Positions 9,079 to 18,036 of a stretch of 45,950 bases of DNA are shown piece by piece. Every line of letters starts with the position of its first letter. Within the stretch, counting starts at the first letter, position 1. A program made the position numbers and the translations under genes. The DNA comes from Bryobacterales bacterium F-183 (GTDB taxonomy: Bacteria; Acidobacteriota; Terriglobia; Bryobacterales; Bryobacteraceae), in the NCBI GenBank assembly GCA_016865505.2, contig AP025253.1, positions 1 to 45,950 on the forward strand, in the 5' to 3' direction. Below the pieces are notes generated by a model. That model was given only the letters and a program-made list of their open reading frames with translations, ran no database searches and was not told the DNA's origin.

Positions 9079-10566
9079 TTAGGCCCGCTCGGGAGTCTCC
9101 GCAGATGCCAGGCCGCTTCTGGCCTGCCCCCACCAGACTCGTTCGGTACCAGCCGGGCTAGGTCCTGCAGCCGTCACAAGTTCGGGCTCCGGTTCCGGCT
9201 CCCGTTCGGGCTCGGCCACCGCTTCCCCAAACCGCCGGAACTTGCGGCGATCTTCCCCGTTATTCATCGCACCGCGGGACATCGCTTGTGGACGCGTCAT
9301 CGGATTCGACAGGAACAACGCGACAGCCAGCGCCAGCGTCAAATACCAGTTCATCAGGCTCTGCGGCTCGAAATACGCAACGCTGAAAAACGTCATCATG
9401 TGCGCGGCGATCATCGCGCCCAGCGACCAAACGAACCGCATCTCCCGGTCGCTCGGATTCGTCAGCCGGTACGCTCGTACGGTACGGCCGACGTATCGGA
9501 AGCCCCATACCATTCCCCAGATAAATAAGACCATCGCCAGCAAGCCGCCGCGCAAACCCTCGAGCAAATAATGATTCGTGATGTCGCCGGCGTGTACCCG
9601 CCACGCCTTGGCCGACTTAATGCCGAGCAGTACCCATTCGGAAAGGTGCTCCACCGCCATATCGATCAGGTGCGAACGGTGCCAGCCGGTGGAACCACTC
9701 AGAATATTGATACGCGCGAAAATGAACCAAACCGGCTTGTTCATTACGATCTGCATCACGACCAGCAAACCGACAACGCCCCAGCGGAACAACTTCATCT
9801 GATGGCGGATCGGCCACAATCCCAGTGCCACAATTCCCACCATATACGTCATCACCGGACCGCTCGAGCCCGACGTCACCGTCATCGCCGTCGCCGCCAG
9901 CACACCGGCAATACCCGCCAGCTTCGACTTCCCCCACCAATACAAACCCAGGAACATCGGCAGCCACACGGCCCCAAACGTACCCGCCAGAATCGGATGT
10001 GAGAACGGTCCCTGGCAGCGCAAGCGCCCCGCGCGCGACACCGTCATCGCCGGCACGCCGCCCAGCACGGCAAACAGATTCCGCCCCGTGAATTGCTCAA
10101 CGGTCATGAGCGCGGCCACCGGCAACAACACCCAGGCCACCGTCTTCACCACCCGCTCGACATCTTCCAGGTTCTGCACAAACGACCGGAAGCCCAGGTA
10201 CATTCCCAGGACGTTGAACACCATGCCCAAACGGTTGATAAGAGCCTCTTGCGTCTGCCACAGCAGGACATACGCTGAAGCGTTTACCAACACCGTCCCA
10301 ATTACCACCCAGTCAATGGGCATCGTTCGGATCAACCGGAACTCACCCCGCACAAGCAACCGCAGGAACGTCGCCGCCACAATCAGGCGTAGCGCTGGTA
10401 GATTGATACCCCCAAGCACGATTTTCTGCCCCAGCGTCATCCAGCACGCCGTCATGACCAGAGGCGCAAACGCCCAGCGCCGCGGCAACCCAAGCATCAG
10501 CAGCGCCATTATGGCGATGAATGCCAGACCTAACGGCGATGCATTTGTTTCTTCCGCGAAACCCAT
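9079..10566 (-). CDS. O-antigen ligase/Wzy polymerase-like membrane protein
   Basis: A 495-residue protein with about ten hydrophobic segments, a large loop around GSTGWHRSHLIDMAVEHLSEWVLLG and the NHYLLEGLRGGLL segment, the pattern of the O-antigen ligase/polymerase superfamily (Wzy_C). In this locus the most likely job is polymerising lipid-linked repeat units in the periplasm. The last 75 residues are soluble and Glu/Pro-rich (EPEREPEPEPEL), probably cytoplasmic. The ATG at 10566 is clear. It is read in the same direction as the Wzz-like gene, 75 bp upstream of it. Confidence 0.8.
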   Translation of the reverse strand: MGFAEETNASPLGLAFIAIMALLMLGLPRRWAFAPLVMTACWMTLGQKIVLGGINLPALRLIVAATFLRLLVRGEFRLIRTMPIDWVVIGTVLVNASAYVLLWQTQEALINRLGMVFNVLGMYLGFRSFVQNLEDVERVVKTVAWVLLPVAALMTVEQFTGRNLFAVLGGVPAMTVSRAGRLRCQGPFSHPILAGTFGAVWLPMFLGLYWWGKSKLAGIAGVLAATAMTVTSGSSGPVMTYMVGIVALGLWPIRHQMKLFRWGVVGLLVVMQIVMNKPVWFIFARINILSGSTGWHRSHLIDMAVEHLSEWVLLGIKSAKAWRVHAGDITNHYLLEGLRGGLLAMVLFIWGMVWGFRYVGRTVRAYRLTNPSDREMRFVWSLGAMIAAHMMTFFSVAYFEPQSLMNWYLTLALAVALFLSNPMTRPQAMSRGAMNNGEDRRKFRRFGEAVAEPEREPEPEPELVTAAGPSPAGTERVWWGQARSGLASAETPERA

Positions 10567-10722
10567 GGCTACTTACTGACTCTCCGTTGTCTATCCTTAC
10601 CTAAGCTCCACTGCGCCACCACATCCACTTCCTTAACCCACAATTTCGCCCACCATTTCCTACGGTAACCCAGTGCCCATTGGGTTCCCCTCAACCGGGA
10701 ATAGCGGGTATCGTGCTACCCA
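10567..10722. other. Intergenic region with two small inverted repeats
   Basis: Between the methyltransferase stop and the Wzy-like start. GGGTA (10706-10710) pairs with TACCC (10717-10721) directly after the methyltransferase stop, and an AACCCA/TGGGTT pair lies at about 10668-10687. Neither has a T-run, so a terminator is only possible. No gene is seen. Confidence 0.3.
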
Positions 10723-11304
10723 TTAATCCGTATTCCACCAACAAGCAGTCCAGCTTGTACCCTCCCTTGCGAATTTTGCGGTTCTGACATTTTTTCGCTC
10801 GAGGATGATGGGATCGAGCTTGGTAGCCATCTTTTCGTAGTACGTCACGAAGCAGGCGGCACCCAAACTTTCCATCAGCTCCAAAGAGGCTCTCACATCG
10901 CTAATGTAGTAAAGAACCTCTGCCGCAATTACCAAGTCGAAAGGAGCTTCTTTACGCGCCAACGTCGAGGTCTCCAGTGTTGCAGCCTCAAACTTGCAGT
11001 CAGGCAAGCTCTCTTTGGCTCGTTCCACTGCTCGTGCCGCCACGTCAATGCCATACAGCTCATTGCAAATTTCGCGAAGGTACCTAGACTGAATACCCTC
11101 TCCGCAACCAATTTCGAGTAACTTGTTCGGACGCCCAAACGCAGATTGGATCAACCGGTTCGTTTCGGTAAACCTATACTTCTCCCGCGGCGTGTCGAGA
11201 TTCCACGGATCCTTTGCGCGGTAAAGTTGATTGAGTTGCGCGTGACGATTGGTGAAGTGCACCCCTCGTAGCGTCAAGCGTACCCAGAAATCCCGTAACG
11301 TCAT
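10723..11304 (-). CDS. SAM-dependent methyltransferase
   Basis: A small class I methyltransferase of 193 residues. Motif I is LLEIGCGEGIQSRYL, followed by the acidic ribose-binding turn LYGIDVAARAVERA and motif IV region DLVIAAEVLYYI. It is similar in size to NodS-like N-methyltransferases; the acceptor could be an amino sugar or hydroxyl of the EPS, but it cannot be told from the sequence. The ATG overlaps the stop of the upstream GT2 gene (ATGA), so they are translationally coupled. It belongs to the cassette at 10.7-14.3 kb with lower GC and few GTAC tetramers. Confidence 0.75.
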   Translation of the reverse strand: MTLRDFWVRLTLRGVHFTNRHAQLNQLYRAKDPWNLDTPREKYRFTETNRLIQSAFGRPNKLLEIGCGEGIQSRYLREICNELYGIDVAARAVERAKESLPDCKFEAATLETSTLARKEAPFDLVIAAEVLYYISDVRASLELMESLGAACFVTYYEKMATKLDPIILERKNVRTAKFAREGTSWTACWWNTD

Positions 11305-12302
11305 TTCGCTTGTTTGCCTCTAAGGGGCCACCCATGAATCCACTCATCGCGCCGGGCGAAGGCTGCCAGCCAGATATCCGTTCTCCCGTCCAGCCCGGCC
11401 CCCTTCGAAGCCTTTGGCTTCAAGACGAACGTAGCCAATGCCCGTACACCCGCCATCGTGAGAAACAGCCAGCGGCCGACGAAGCTAGCTGCGGCCGGCC
11501 AATGGGCATTCATGAGCGTCACTTTTCCTTTCATCACTTTAATCAGCTTATCGGCACTCGATGCCTCCGACTGCCCGCCGTGATGAATGATCGTCGCCGA
11601 TGGCGTGATGCGTGGCCGCGCACCAAGTGCTCGCGCACGGTAGCACAAGTCCGCCTCCTCGCCATACATAAAAAAGTCAGGGTTGAATCCTCCGAGACGC
11701 CGCCAAAGATCATGGTCGATTAGCAAGAAGCACCCCGTTACGATGTCCACTTCCCGCTCTGTGTCGCGCTTCCAATCCCCAATCGTTTCAGGATTGAACA
11801 ACATGGAGTTGGGAAAAGCCCACGTCAAGCCGGTTGCGCGGCAGAACAAACCCCAAAGCGTCATAAAGTTCCAGCACGACGAGATATTGAGCGTTCCATC
11901 TCCAAACAGTGTCCGGCCACCCCATATGCCCGACTTAGGAGTTCGTTCTGCATATTCCCAAAGTCGGTCAACCGCCCCCTGTGGAATCTCTGTGTCAGGG
12001 TTCAGCAGCAGCAACCTTCTTCCAACTGCATACCCAGCTGCCAGATTGTTCGCTCCTGCAAATCCCAGATTCTCAGTGGAGGCGATAAGCCGCACCTGCG
12101 GAAATTGCGTCGCAATGGCCTCTGCCGACCCATCTTTAGAAGCATTGTCCACGCAGATCACCTCCAAGGGCAATTCTGTATTGGCGTACACCGTCTCTAG
12201 AGTTCGGAGAGTCATCTCTCGGCACTCATAACTAACCACCACAACCGACAGAAAAATCGCAGAGTCATTACGGTTCATCGCTGATGTTGCCTGGTATGTC
12301 AT
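11301..12302 (-). CDS. GT2-family glycosyltransferase (rhamnosyltransferase type)
   Basis: About 333 residues with the GT-A fold landmarks: SVVVVSYECREMTLRTL at the start, VICVDNASKDGS, the STENLGFAGANN segment, the donor-binding LLLLNPDTEI, and FFMYGEEADLCYRA near the catalytic site. These match the WcaA/rhamnosyltransferase branch of GT2 that transfers a sugar to a lipid-linked acceptor at the inner membrane. I chose ATG at 12302 because its ATGA overlaps the stop of the GNAT gene; a longer frame upstream lies inside that gene. The C-terminus has a weakly hydrophobic helix (FLTMAGVRALATFVL). Confidence 0.82.
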   Translation of the reverse strand: MTYQATSAMNRNDSAIFLSVVVVSYECREMTLRTLETVYANTELPLEVICVDNASKDGSAEAIATQFPQVRLIASTENLGFAGANNLAAGYAVGRRLLLLNPDTEIPQGAVDRLWEYAERTPKSGIWGGRTLFGDGTLNISSCWNFMTLWGLFCRATGLTWAFPNSMLFNPETIGDWKRDTEREVDIVTGCFLLIDHDLWRRLGGFNPDFFMYGEEADLCYRARALGARPRITPSATIIHHGGQSEASSADKLIKVMKGKVTLMNAHWPAAASFVGRWLFLTMAGVRALATFVLKPKASKGAGLDGRTDIWLAAFARRDEWIHGWPLRGKQAK

Positions 12303-13456
12303 GTGTGTCCAATTGGATGGACTTGATCCCAGTCGTGATCTCCCTTGGTAAAAAACCACTCGTTTTTGCAACGCTCTACCGTCTCACGTACCCGGGCGTC
12401 GGCAGCCACCACAGTGGCTCTCACCTTGTGAGTGGGTAGAAATCCGAAAGCCTGAAATTGTTTACGTAAAATGCCCATCGACGCCGCTCCCTCAATAAAT
12501 GCCCGGTCCTTCCGTAGCGAGGTCACTGCGTAGTTCATCAAAGATCGCCAAACGGGCTCATCGTCCTTGCCCGCAAAGATATCTGAAATAAAGCCGATTG
12601 GAAGTTCACTCTCCACAGAACGCCGTAAAACAAGCATTCCCACCGCCTTACCCTTGCGACGAGCCACAAATCGTTCGTACGACAAATCGGGCGGCGTGCC
12701 AAATCGCCAATCCATGTGCTTGGAATCACGAACAAAAATGGCTGGATAGTCTGTCTTTACAGCTTCCCATAGCTCATCGGCTACTCGCCCAAACCGATCG
12801 ACAGGCTGGATATCGATCTCAAGATCCGCCTTCGGTCCAATCCGTGAACCAATGGCTTTTGCGAAGGGCGTTAATACATAGGGAGCCCCCAAACGCCTTC
12901 CGGTTTCTACCAGGTTTGCTGCCCATGCCTTACGGCGCGCCCGCTCCTTCAGGTAAAGCTGGATCTGTTTGGGTGTCGGATTACCTAATCGGGTGTACTG
13001 AAAGCCTTCTCCCAAAGTAATGGCTCCCGCTTTCTCGGCCATTTTGCGAGTTGCTAGAGCCATCGTCAGAGTGACCAGAATGGGATTGGTGGGCTGCAAT
13101 GCGGAGTGGAGTTTGTGGCCCAATCCGCGGCCTCGGTACTCGGGATCAATCATTACATCCACAATCCAACCCGCGGGGAACAAGTCACCACCGAGCCACA
13201 ATGTCGCCGGCTGAACTGCTATGGCGCCTACGACCCGGTCAGTCCCTGTAACTGCGATCCAGATGGGAAATCCCTGCGCTTCCGACCGATGCGGATTGTC
13301 AAGAAACTGCCATTGATGCCTGGGCCAGTCTTTGTAGCGGGCTTGGCTACCGTAATTAGACTCAATAAATCGGTAAATTTGAGGCCAGTCACTGCGTTCG
13401 GCTTGGCGGACTTCCAGACCTGGCATCCCAGTTGTTGTTTGTTGAGAATCTACCAC
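12299..13456 (-). CDS. GNAT-family N-acetyltransferase
   Basis: About 385 residues. An N-terminal GNAT domain (about residues 14-140) has the acetyl-CoA binding motif in VDVMIDPEYRGRGLGHKL. The C-terminal half resembles a second, degenerate GNAT-like module (YERFVARRKGKAVGMLVLRR). Such proteins occur in EPS clusters and may acetylate amino sugars; the substrate is unknown. The frame opens with GTG at 13456; ATG at 13426 is an alternative, and neither has a good ribosome site. It is divergent from the deacetylase at 13497, with a short octamer-like array overlapping the start. Confidence 0.7.
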   Translation of the reverse strand: MVDSQQTTTGMPGLEVRQAERSDWPQIYRFIESNYGSQARYKDWPRHQWQFLDNPHRSEAQGFPIWIAVTGTDRVVGAIAVQPATLWLGGDLFPAGWIVDVMIDPEYRGRGLGHKLHSALQPTNPILVTLTMALATRKMAEKAGAITLGEGFQYTRLGNPTPKQIQLYLKERARRKAWAANLVETGRRLGAPYVLTPFAKAIGSRIGPKADLEIDIQPVDRFGRVADELWEAVKTDYPAIFVRDSKHMDWRFGTPPDLSYERFVARRKGKAVGMLVLRRSVESELPIGFISDIFAGKDDEPVWRSLMNYAVTSLRKDRAFIEGAASMGILRKQFQAFGFLPTHKVRATVVAADARVRETVERCKNEWFFTKGDHDWDQVHPIGHT

Positions 13457-13486
13457 CGTTTACCCGTTTCGCCCATCAATTTGCAA
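13455..13486 (-). repeat. Short octamer-like array between divergent genes
   Basis: On the plus strand four 8-bp units follow in phase: ACCGTTTA, CCCGTTTC, GCCCATCA, ATTTGCAA. The first two differ by one base each from units ACTGTTTA and CCTGTTTC of the array at 23506-23553. Short, so membership of the family is uncertain. Confidence 0.35.
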
Positions 13487-13496
13487 CACTAAAAGA

Positions 13497-14255
13497 ATGC
13501 CCTTTCGAAGCTCGATCCACCCCAAGCGGCTACTTGGACGAGTCCGCTGGGGTATTATCTCCTCCCTAGCTAAACGTCCATCGCAATGGGCAGGAGGAGG
13601 AACTGTCTCATTCACCTTCGATGACTTCCCCAAGTCGGCTCTCGACATGGGTGGTTCCATTCTCAAGGCGAATCAGGCCGCAGGAACCTACTATGCCGCG
13701 ATGGGCCTCGTCGGTCACGTCAACGAGTTGGGTCCTCATTTCGATTTGACTGACTTGAGCCGCCTTACTTCTGACGGACACGAACTTGGATCGCATACTT
13801 TTGACCATGTCTCGGGCCGTGCGATGCAACCTGACGAGTTCCTGAAGAACGCCACGGAGGGCTGTTGTCGCTTGCAAGAAGTTGCCGGGAATACGGCAGG
13901 GCAGCACTTCTCCTATCCGTTCGGACATGCCACACTTCGGCTAAAGCCCCTCCTAGGCTCGAAATTTGCCACATGCCGTGGCATTGTACCTGGCCTCAAT
14001 GCATCGCCGGCTGATCTCAATCTACTTAGGGCCAACAGCATATACAGCTACTCCTTTGATCCGGCCGCCATCGAAGTACTGCTGCGCACCGCAAAAGAGA
14101 AGGAAGCCTGGGCGATTTTTTACACCCACGACGTAGCCGACAAACCTTCAAAGTATGGGTGCACGCCCCTTCAACTGGAACAAGTCGTTCGCATGGCCAA
14201 AAAATTCTCACTATCCATTCGCACCATTGGCGAAGTAGTACCGTCTTCGCGTTGA
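13497..14255 (+). CDS. NodB-type polysaccharide deacetylase
   Basis: A 252-residue single-domain deacetylase. The catalytic/metal motif TFDDFP places Asp42 and Asp43, and HTFDH places the metal histidines His100 and His104; YPFGHA fits the RxxY-like third motif region and the late FYTHDV the last motif. It probably removes N-acetyl groups from the polymer or a precursor. It is the only plus-strand gene in the 2.3-19.7 kb block and part of the compositionally distinct cassette. There is no obvious signal peptide, so it may act in the cytoplasm, or its export is not visible. Confidence 0.82.
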   Translation: MPFRSSIHPKRLLGRVRWGIISSLAKRPSQWAGGGTVSFTFDDFPKSALDMGGSILKANQAAGTYYAAMGLVGHVNELGPHFDLTDLSRLTSDGHELGSHTFDHVSGRAMQPDEFLKNATEGCCRLQEVAGNTAGQHFSYPFGHATLRLKPLLGSKFATCRGIVPGLNASPADLNLLRANSIYSYSFDPAAIEVLLRTAKEKEAWAIFYTHDVADKPSKYGCTPLQLEQVVRMAKKFSLSIRTIGEVVPSSR

Positions 14256-14299
14256 GTCCTTCACGCGGTGCGGGATGCTCCATTCCATGCCGGTATCCA

Positions 14300-15175
14300 T
14301 TACCGCCACATCGTCGGACGCCCCAACAACCGGTTCATCTGCTGCTCCTGCATGTACCGCACGACATCGGACCCCGCGCGTTCCACGCCCTTCATGTACC
14401 CGCTCACGTACCCGTGCAGCAACGCCGCCGAACCCAGCAGGTACGGCCGGTGCAGACACTGCCGCGCACAACGCACCAGCAGAAACACCGGATGATACCC
14501 CGCAATATACGACCACAAGCCGTTCTTCACGCCGTTCTTCCAACTCCCGTTCGCCGCCCCCGTATACCGGTAATGCGCAATCGGAATATCGTCGAACGTA
14601 CGCGTCTTCCAGCCCTTCATGTTGGCCGTCACTTCATCGATCGTGTCCCACCCCGCGCCATTGGGGATCCCGCCAATCGACTCATAGCAGGCGCGCCGGT
14701 AAATCTTGGTCGCACCCCGGACATGGAACGCCGGCGCCGTCTCGGCAATGAACTGATCGCCGATCTTGTTCTGGATCAAACCGCCGCCCAGCCCAAGCTT
14801 CGGATCCTGCGCAAACTCCGCCAGGCAGCGCGCAAAGTAATCCGGCGCAAACCCGACATCGGCATCCAGCTTGACGATAAAATCCCAGTCCGGAACCTTC
14901 AGTTGCTCAAGCCCCTTGTGAAAGGCCTTGATCTCTTTGGCTTCCATGGCACGCCCGCCGCGCGACACCGTACTCGTGCCCGTCGGGACGTTCACCACCG
15001 TGATCCAGGAATGCTCTGCGGCTGCCCGCAAAGCAAGCTCCCCCGTCGCGTCAGTGGAACCATCGTTGACGATGATCCACTGCGCCGGGGGAACCGTTTG
15101 CGATGTCATGCTGCGGATCGTTTCCGGAAGAAACTCCGCCTCATTCCGCGCAGGACTGATAACTACGTATTTCAT
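14300..15175 (-). CDS. GT2-family glycosyltransferase
   Basis: About 291 residues. It begins MKYVVISPARNEAEFL, then IIVNDGSTDAT (nucleotide-sugar site), DFIVKLDADVGF (DxD metal site) and GWDTIDEVTANMKGWKT (ED-like acceptor/catalytic region), the order of GT-A glycosyltransferases. ATG at 15175 was chosen because it gives the canonical N-terminus; the longer frame would run into the aminotransferase gene. It lies 22 bp downstream of that gene and so is probably co-transcribed. It may transfer the unusual uronic acid made by the three enzymes upstream, but this is inference from position. Confidence 0.82.
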   Translation of the reverse strand: MKYVVISPARNEAEFLPETIRSMTSQTVPPAQWIIVNDGSTDATGELALRAAAEHSWITVVNVPTGTSTVSRGGRAMEAKEIKAFHKGLEQLKVPDWDFIVKLDADVGFAPDYFARCLAEFAQDPKLGLGGGLIQNKIGDQFIAETAPAFHVRGATKIYRRACYESIGGIPNGAGWDTIDEVTANMKGWKTRTFDDIPIAHYRYTGAANGSWKNGVKNGLWSYIAGYHPVFLLVRCARQCLHRPYLLGSAALLHGYVSGYMKGVERAGSDVVRYMQEQQMNRLLGRPTMWR

Positions 15176-15197
15176 GCGGCGGCCGCGAACAAACGGC

Positions 15198-16412
15198 CTA
15201 GTTGGCCGCCGCTGCCGCCGGAGCCGCTCCGGCCAGGACAAACTTCTTCACTTCCACCGCTACGCGCTCCTGCTGCTCGGCGCGCAACTGCGGGAACATC
15301 GGCAGCGACACGATCTCGCGCGCCACTCGCTCGGTCACCGGGAAGTCGCCTTCCTGGTATCCCATGCCCTTGTACGCTTCCTGCAGGTGCAGCGGAATCG
15401 GATAGTGGATGCCCGTTCCGATGCCCACCGCGCCCAGAGCCTTCATCAGCCCGTCGCGATCGGCCACCCGGACCACATACAAGTGCCACACCGCCGTACG
15501 ACCTTCGGCTACCTGCGGCAACCGTGCGCCGGAATCGGCCAGCAGCGTCTCATAGCGAGCCGCCGCGTCCTGGCGCTGCTTGGTCCACTCCGGCATCTTC
15601 TCGAGCTTCACGCCCAGGATGCCCGCCTGGATGGCGTCCAAACGGCCGTTGTAGCCTTCGATGCTGTGATAGTACTTCTGCTTCTGGCCGTGGTCGCGGA
15701 TCATCTTCATGCCCGCCGCCAGCTTGTCGTCGTTGGTCACCGTCGCGCCGGCTTCACCGCACGCGCCAAGGTTCTTGCCCGGGTAGAAGCTGAATGCACC
15801 GGCATGGCCCATCGAGCCCGCCGTACGCCAACGGTTGTCGCGCTTCGAGAAGTACGTCGCGCCGTGTGCCTGGCACGCGTCTTCCACCACCATCAGGTTA
15901 AAGCGCTCGGCCAATTCCATGATCGGATCCATGTCCGCCATCTGACCGTAAATGTGCACCGGCACGATGCCCGCCACACGCTCGCCAGTCGCCGTATGGA
16001 TCAGTTGCCGGGACTCCGCCTGATACTCGCACTTGGTCTCCAAGAACGCCTGCAGCTTGGCTACATCCATCGTGCAGGTCTTCTCTTCGATGTCCACGAA
16101 TACGGGGCGCGCGCCACATTGCGAAATTGCTTCGGTCGTCGCAATGAACGTATGAGGAACCGTCACAATAATGTCGCCCGCTCCAATGCCGCCTGCCATA
16201 AAGGCAAACCGCAGAGCGTCCGTTCCGCTCCCTACGCCAACGCAGTGCTTCGCGTCGCAGTACTTCGCAAACGCTTCTTCAAAACCGGTCACCATCGGAC
16301 CGCCGATGAATCCGCCGGTCGTAATGGCCTTCTGAAAAACCGCCGTCAATTCCGCCTGCAACTCAACGTGCGGCGTCACCAGATCCAAAAAAGGAATTGG
16401 AGTATTGCTCAT
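15198..16412 (-). CDS. DegT/DnrJ/EryC1 aminotransferase, WbpE-like
   Basis: A 404-residue PLP enzyme of fold type I. The Schiff-base lysine is Lys213 in FSFYPGKNLGACGEAG, preceded by VVEDACQAHGA with the PLP-binding Asp. Family members transaminate keto sugars bound to nucleotides. Its neighbours resemble WbpB and WbpD, so the likely reaction is amination of UDP-2-acetamido-3-oxo-uronate to the 3-amino sugar using glutamate. The C-terminus is Ala-rich and 15-20 residues longer than needed. ATG at 16412 gives the typical start PFLDL. Confidence 0.85.
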   Translation of the reverse strand: MSNTPIPFLDLVTPHVELQAELTAVFQKAITTGGFIGGPMVTGFEEAFAKYCDAKHCVGVGSGTDALRFAFMAGGIGAGDIIVTVPHTFIATTEAISQCGARPVFVDIEEKTCTMDVAKLQAFLETKCEYQAESRQLIHTATGERVAGIVPVHIYGQMADMDPIMELAERFNLMVVEDACQAHGATYFSKRDNRWRTAGSMGHAGAFSFYPGKNLGACGEAGATVTNDDKLAAGMKMIRDHGQKQKYYHSIEGYNGRLDAIQAGILGVKLEKMPEWTKQRQDAAARYETLLADSGARLPQVAEGRTAVWHLYVVRVADRDGLMKALGAVGIGTGIHYPIPLHLQEAYKGMGYQEGDFPVTERVAREIVSLPMFPQLRAEQQERVAVEVKKFVLAGAAPAAAAAN

Positions 16413-16436
16413 CTGAAAGTCTTCTCTCCCCTCTTG

Positions 16437-16937
16437 CTACTCGTTGCTGTTACCGGCAGGCGCAGGAACGTTCCGCATCACTCGCGCCGGGTTGCCAGCG
16501 ACAATCGTATTGGCCGGCACATCCTTGGTCACCACCGCGCCCGCCCCGATAATGGCGTTCTCGCCAATCGTCACCCGCGCCAATATCGTGGCGTTGGTCC
16601 CGATCGATGCGCCCTTCTTTACCAGAGTCGGTTCGACCACCCAGTCTTTTTCTGTCTGCAAACCGCCATCGGCGGCCGTCGCACGCGGGTAAATGTCGTT
16701 GGTAAACATCACCCCATGCCCGATAAACACGTTGTCCTCGATCGTCACTCCCTCACAGATGAAGGAGTGACTTGAGATCTTGCACCGCTTCCCAATCTTC
16801 GCGTTTTTCTGTACTTCGACGAACGTTCCGAGCTTAGACTCGTCGCCAATCTCGCATCCGTACAGATTCACGAACTGGGCTAACTTGACACCCTGGCCAA
16901 GCTTGACATCCGGGGCGATACTTCGGAAATCACTCAT
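16437..16937 (-). CDS. Hexapeptide-repeat acetyltransferase, WbpD-like
   Basis: 166 residues made almost wholly of left-handed beta-helix hexapeptide repeats (VTIEDNVFIGHGV, GTNATILARVTIGENAIIGAGAVVTKDV), ending with the NPARVMR cap. It matches in length and style the acetyltransferases that act on UDP-2-acetamido-3-amino-uronate (WbpD), giving UDP-2,3-diacetamido-2,3-dideoxy-glucuronate. It acts after the aminotransferase encoded 24 bp downstream in the same operon. ATG at 16937 gives the full N-terminus MSDFRSIAPDVKLG. Confidence 0.82.
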   Translation of the reverse strand: MSDFRSIAPDVKLGQGVKLAQFVNLYGCEIGDESKLGTFVEVQKNAKIGKRCKISSHSFICEGVTIEDNVFIGHGVMFTNDIYPRATAADGGLQTEKDWVVEPTLVKKGASIGTNATILARVTIGENAIIGAGAVVTKDVPANTIVAGNPARVMRNVPAPAGNSNE

Positions 16938-17037
16938 TGTTGCTAGTATCCTGCTGGAAACTTCCTCTTTTGGGCCAGGCGGCGTATCCCGTACAGTGAC
17001 TAAGGCTTGCGCTCCGCGCGCCTTGGCTCCAGTTGTC

Positions 17038-18036
17038 TTAGAACCGAATCTCCTGACGCTGGGCCAGCGATTCTTCTGCCGCTTCCAACATCCGAACCAC
17101 GCGATAGCCGGACTCGCCGTCGTTAAACGGCTTCTTGCCCGTCGTCACGCATTCCACAAAGTACGCCATCTCGACTTTTAACGCCTCGGTCGCCTCTACC
17201 TTCGGAGCCCACATATCGCCCGAACGGTAGCTCACCAAAGCCTCGTATACGCCCTCTTGCGCCGTGATGTTCACGCCGCGGTCGTACAAACGAATCTTTT
17301 CATCGGCCTCAAGATCGTTCCACACGAGCATCTGTTTCTCACAACCGATGAGCGTGGAGCGCACCTTCACCGGCGAAAGCCAGTTCACAGAGACGTGAGC
17401 GATCACCTTTTCAGGGTAATAGAGAGTCAGGTATGCGACATCGGCCATGTTGTTGATGTGTGCCTGCCCGGTGGCCACGACAGCCTCGGGCTTCATGTTC
17501 AACACGTGGTCGATGATCGACAAATCGTGCGGTGCCAAGTCCCACAGCACGTTGACGTCGTGCTGGAACAGGCCCAGATTCACGCGCGTCGAGTCGTAGT
17601 AGTAAATCTTGCCAAGCGTGCCGTCATCCACCAGTTGCTTGATCTTCCGCACCGCTCCGGTAAACAGGAACGTGTGGTCCACCATGATGGTCAGATTCTT
17701 GCGCGCCGCAATCTCGATCAACTCCTGCGCTTGCGCCGAAGTCGAAGTGAAGGGCTTCTCGATGAACAGATGCTTGCCATGTTCGAGAGCCGATTTCGCC
17801 AGGTCGTAGTGCGTCCAGACCGGCGTGACCACCGCGATCGCGTCGATCTCAGTGGAATTTAAGAGTTCCGTCACATCGGACGTCACCCGTACGCTGGGGT
17901 TGGCACCCGCCGCGCGCTTCAGATTCTTTTCGCTTTTGTCACAGATCGCAACCACCTTCGCCGCGGTCTGCGACTGGATGTTGCGGACAATATTCGGGCC
18001 CCAATACCCGTACCCAATTACGCCGAACCGTAGCAT
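17038..18036 (-). CDS. Gfo/Idh/MocA NAD-dependent sugar dehydrogenase, WbpB-like
   Basis: A 332-residue oxidoreductase with an N-terminal Rossmann fold (GVIGYGYWG, residues 5-13) and the family motif EKPFTS (93-98), followed by the alpha/beta substrate domain. Next to WbpE- and WbpD-like genes it is best read as the enzyme oxidising C3 of UDP-N-acetylglucosaminuronate. The upstream 6-dehydrogenase (WbpA) and a 2-epimerase are not in this window. The start ATG at 18036 has a GGAGGA element about 13 nt upstream. Confidence 0.83.
   Translation of the reverse strand: MLRFGVIGYGYWGPNIVRNIQSQTAAKVVAICDKSEKNLKRAAGANPSVRVTSDVTELLNSTEIDAIAVVTPVWTHYDLAKSALEHGKHLFIEKPFTSTSAQAQELIEIAARKNLTIMVDHTFLFTGAVRKIKQLVDDGTLGKIYYYDSTRVNLGLFQHDVNVLWDLAPHDLSIIDHVLNMKPEAVVATGQAHINNMADVAYLTLYYPEKVIAHVSVNWLSPVKVRSTLIGCEKQMLVWNDLEADEKIRLYDRGVNITAQEGVYEALVSYRSGDMWAPKVEATEALKVEMAYFVECVTTGKKPFNDGESGYRVVRMLEAAEESLAQRQEIRF

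Noticed and set aside
14159-16775. Long plus-strand open frames opposite the GT2, aminotransferase and acetyltransferase genes
   Set aside because: Shadow frames in high-GC sequence; the minus-strand products have intact motifs.
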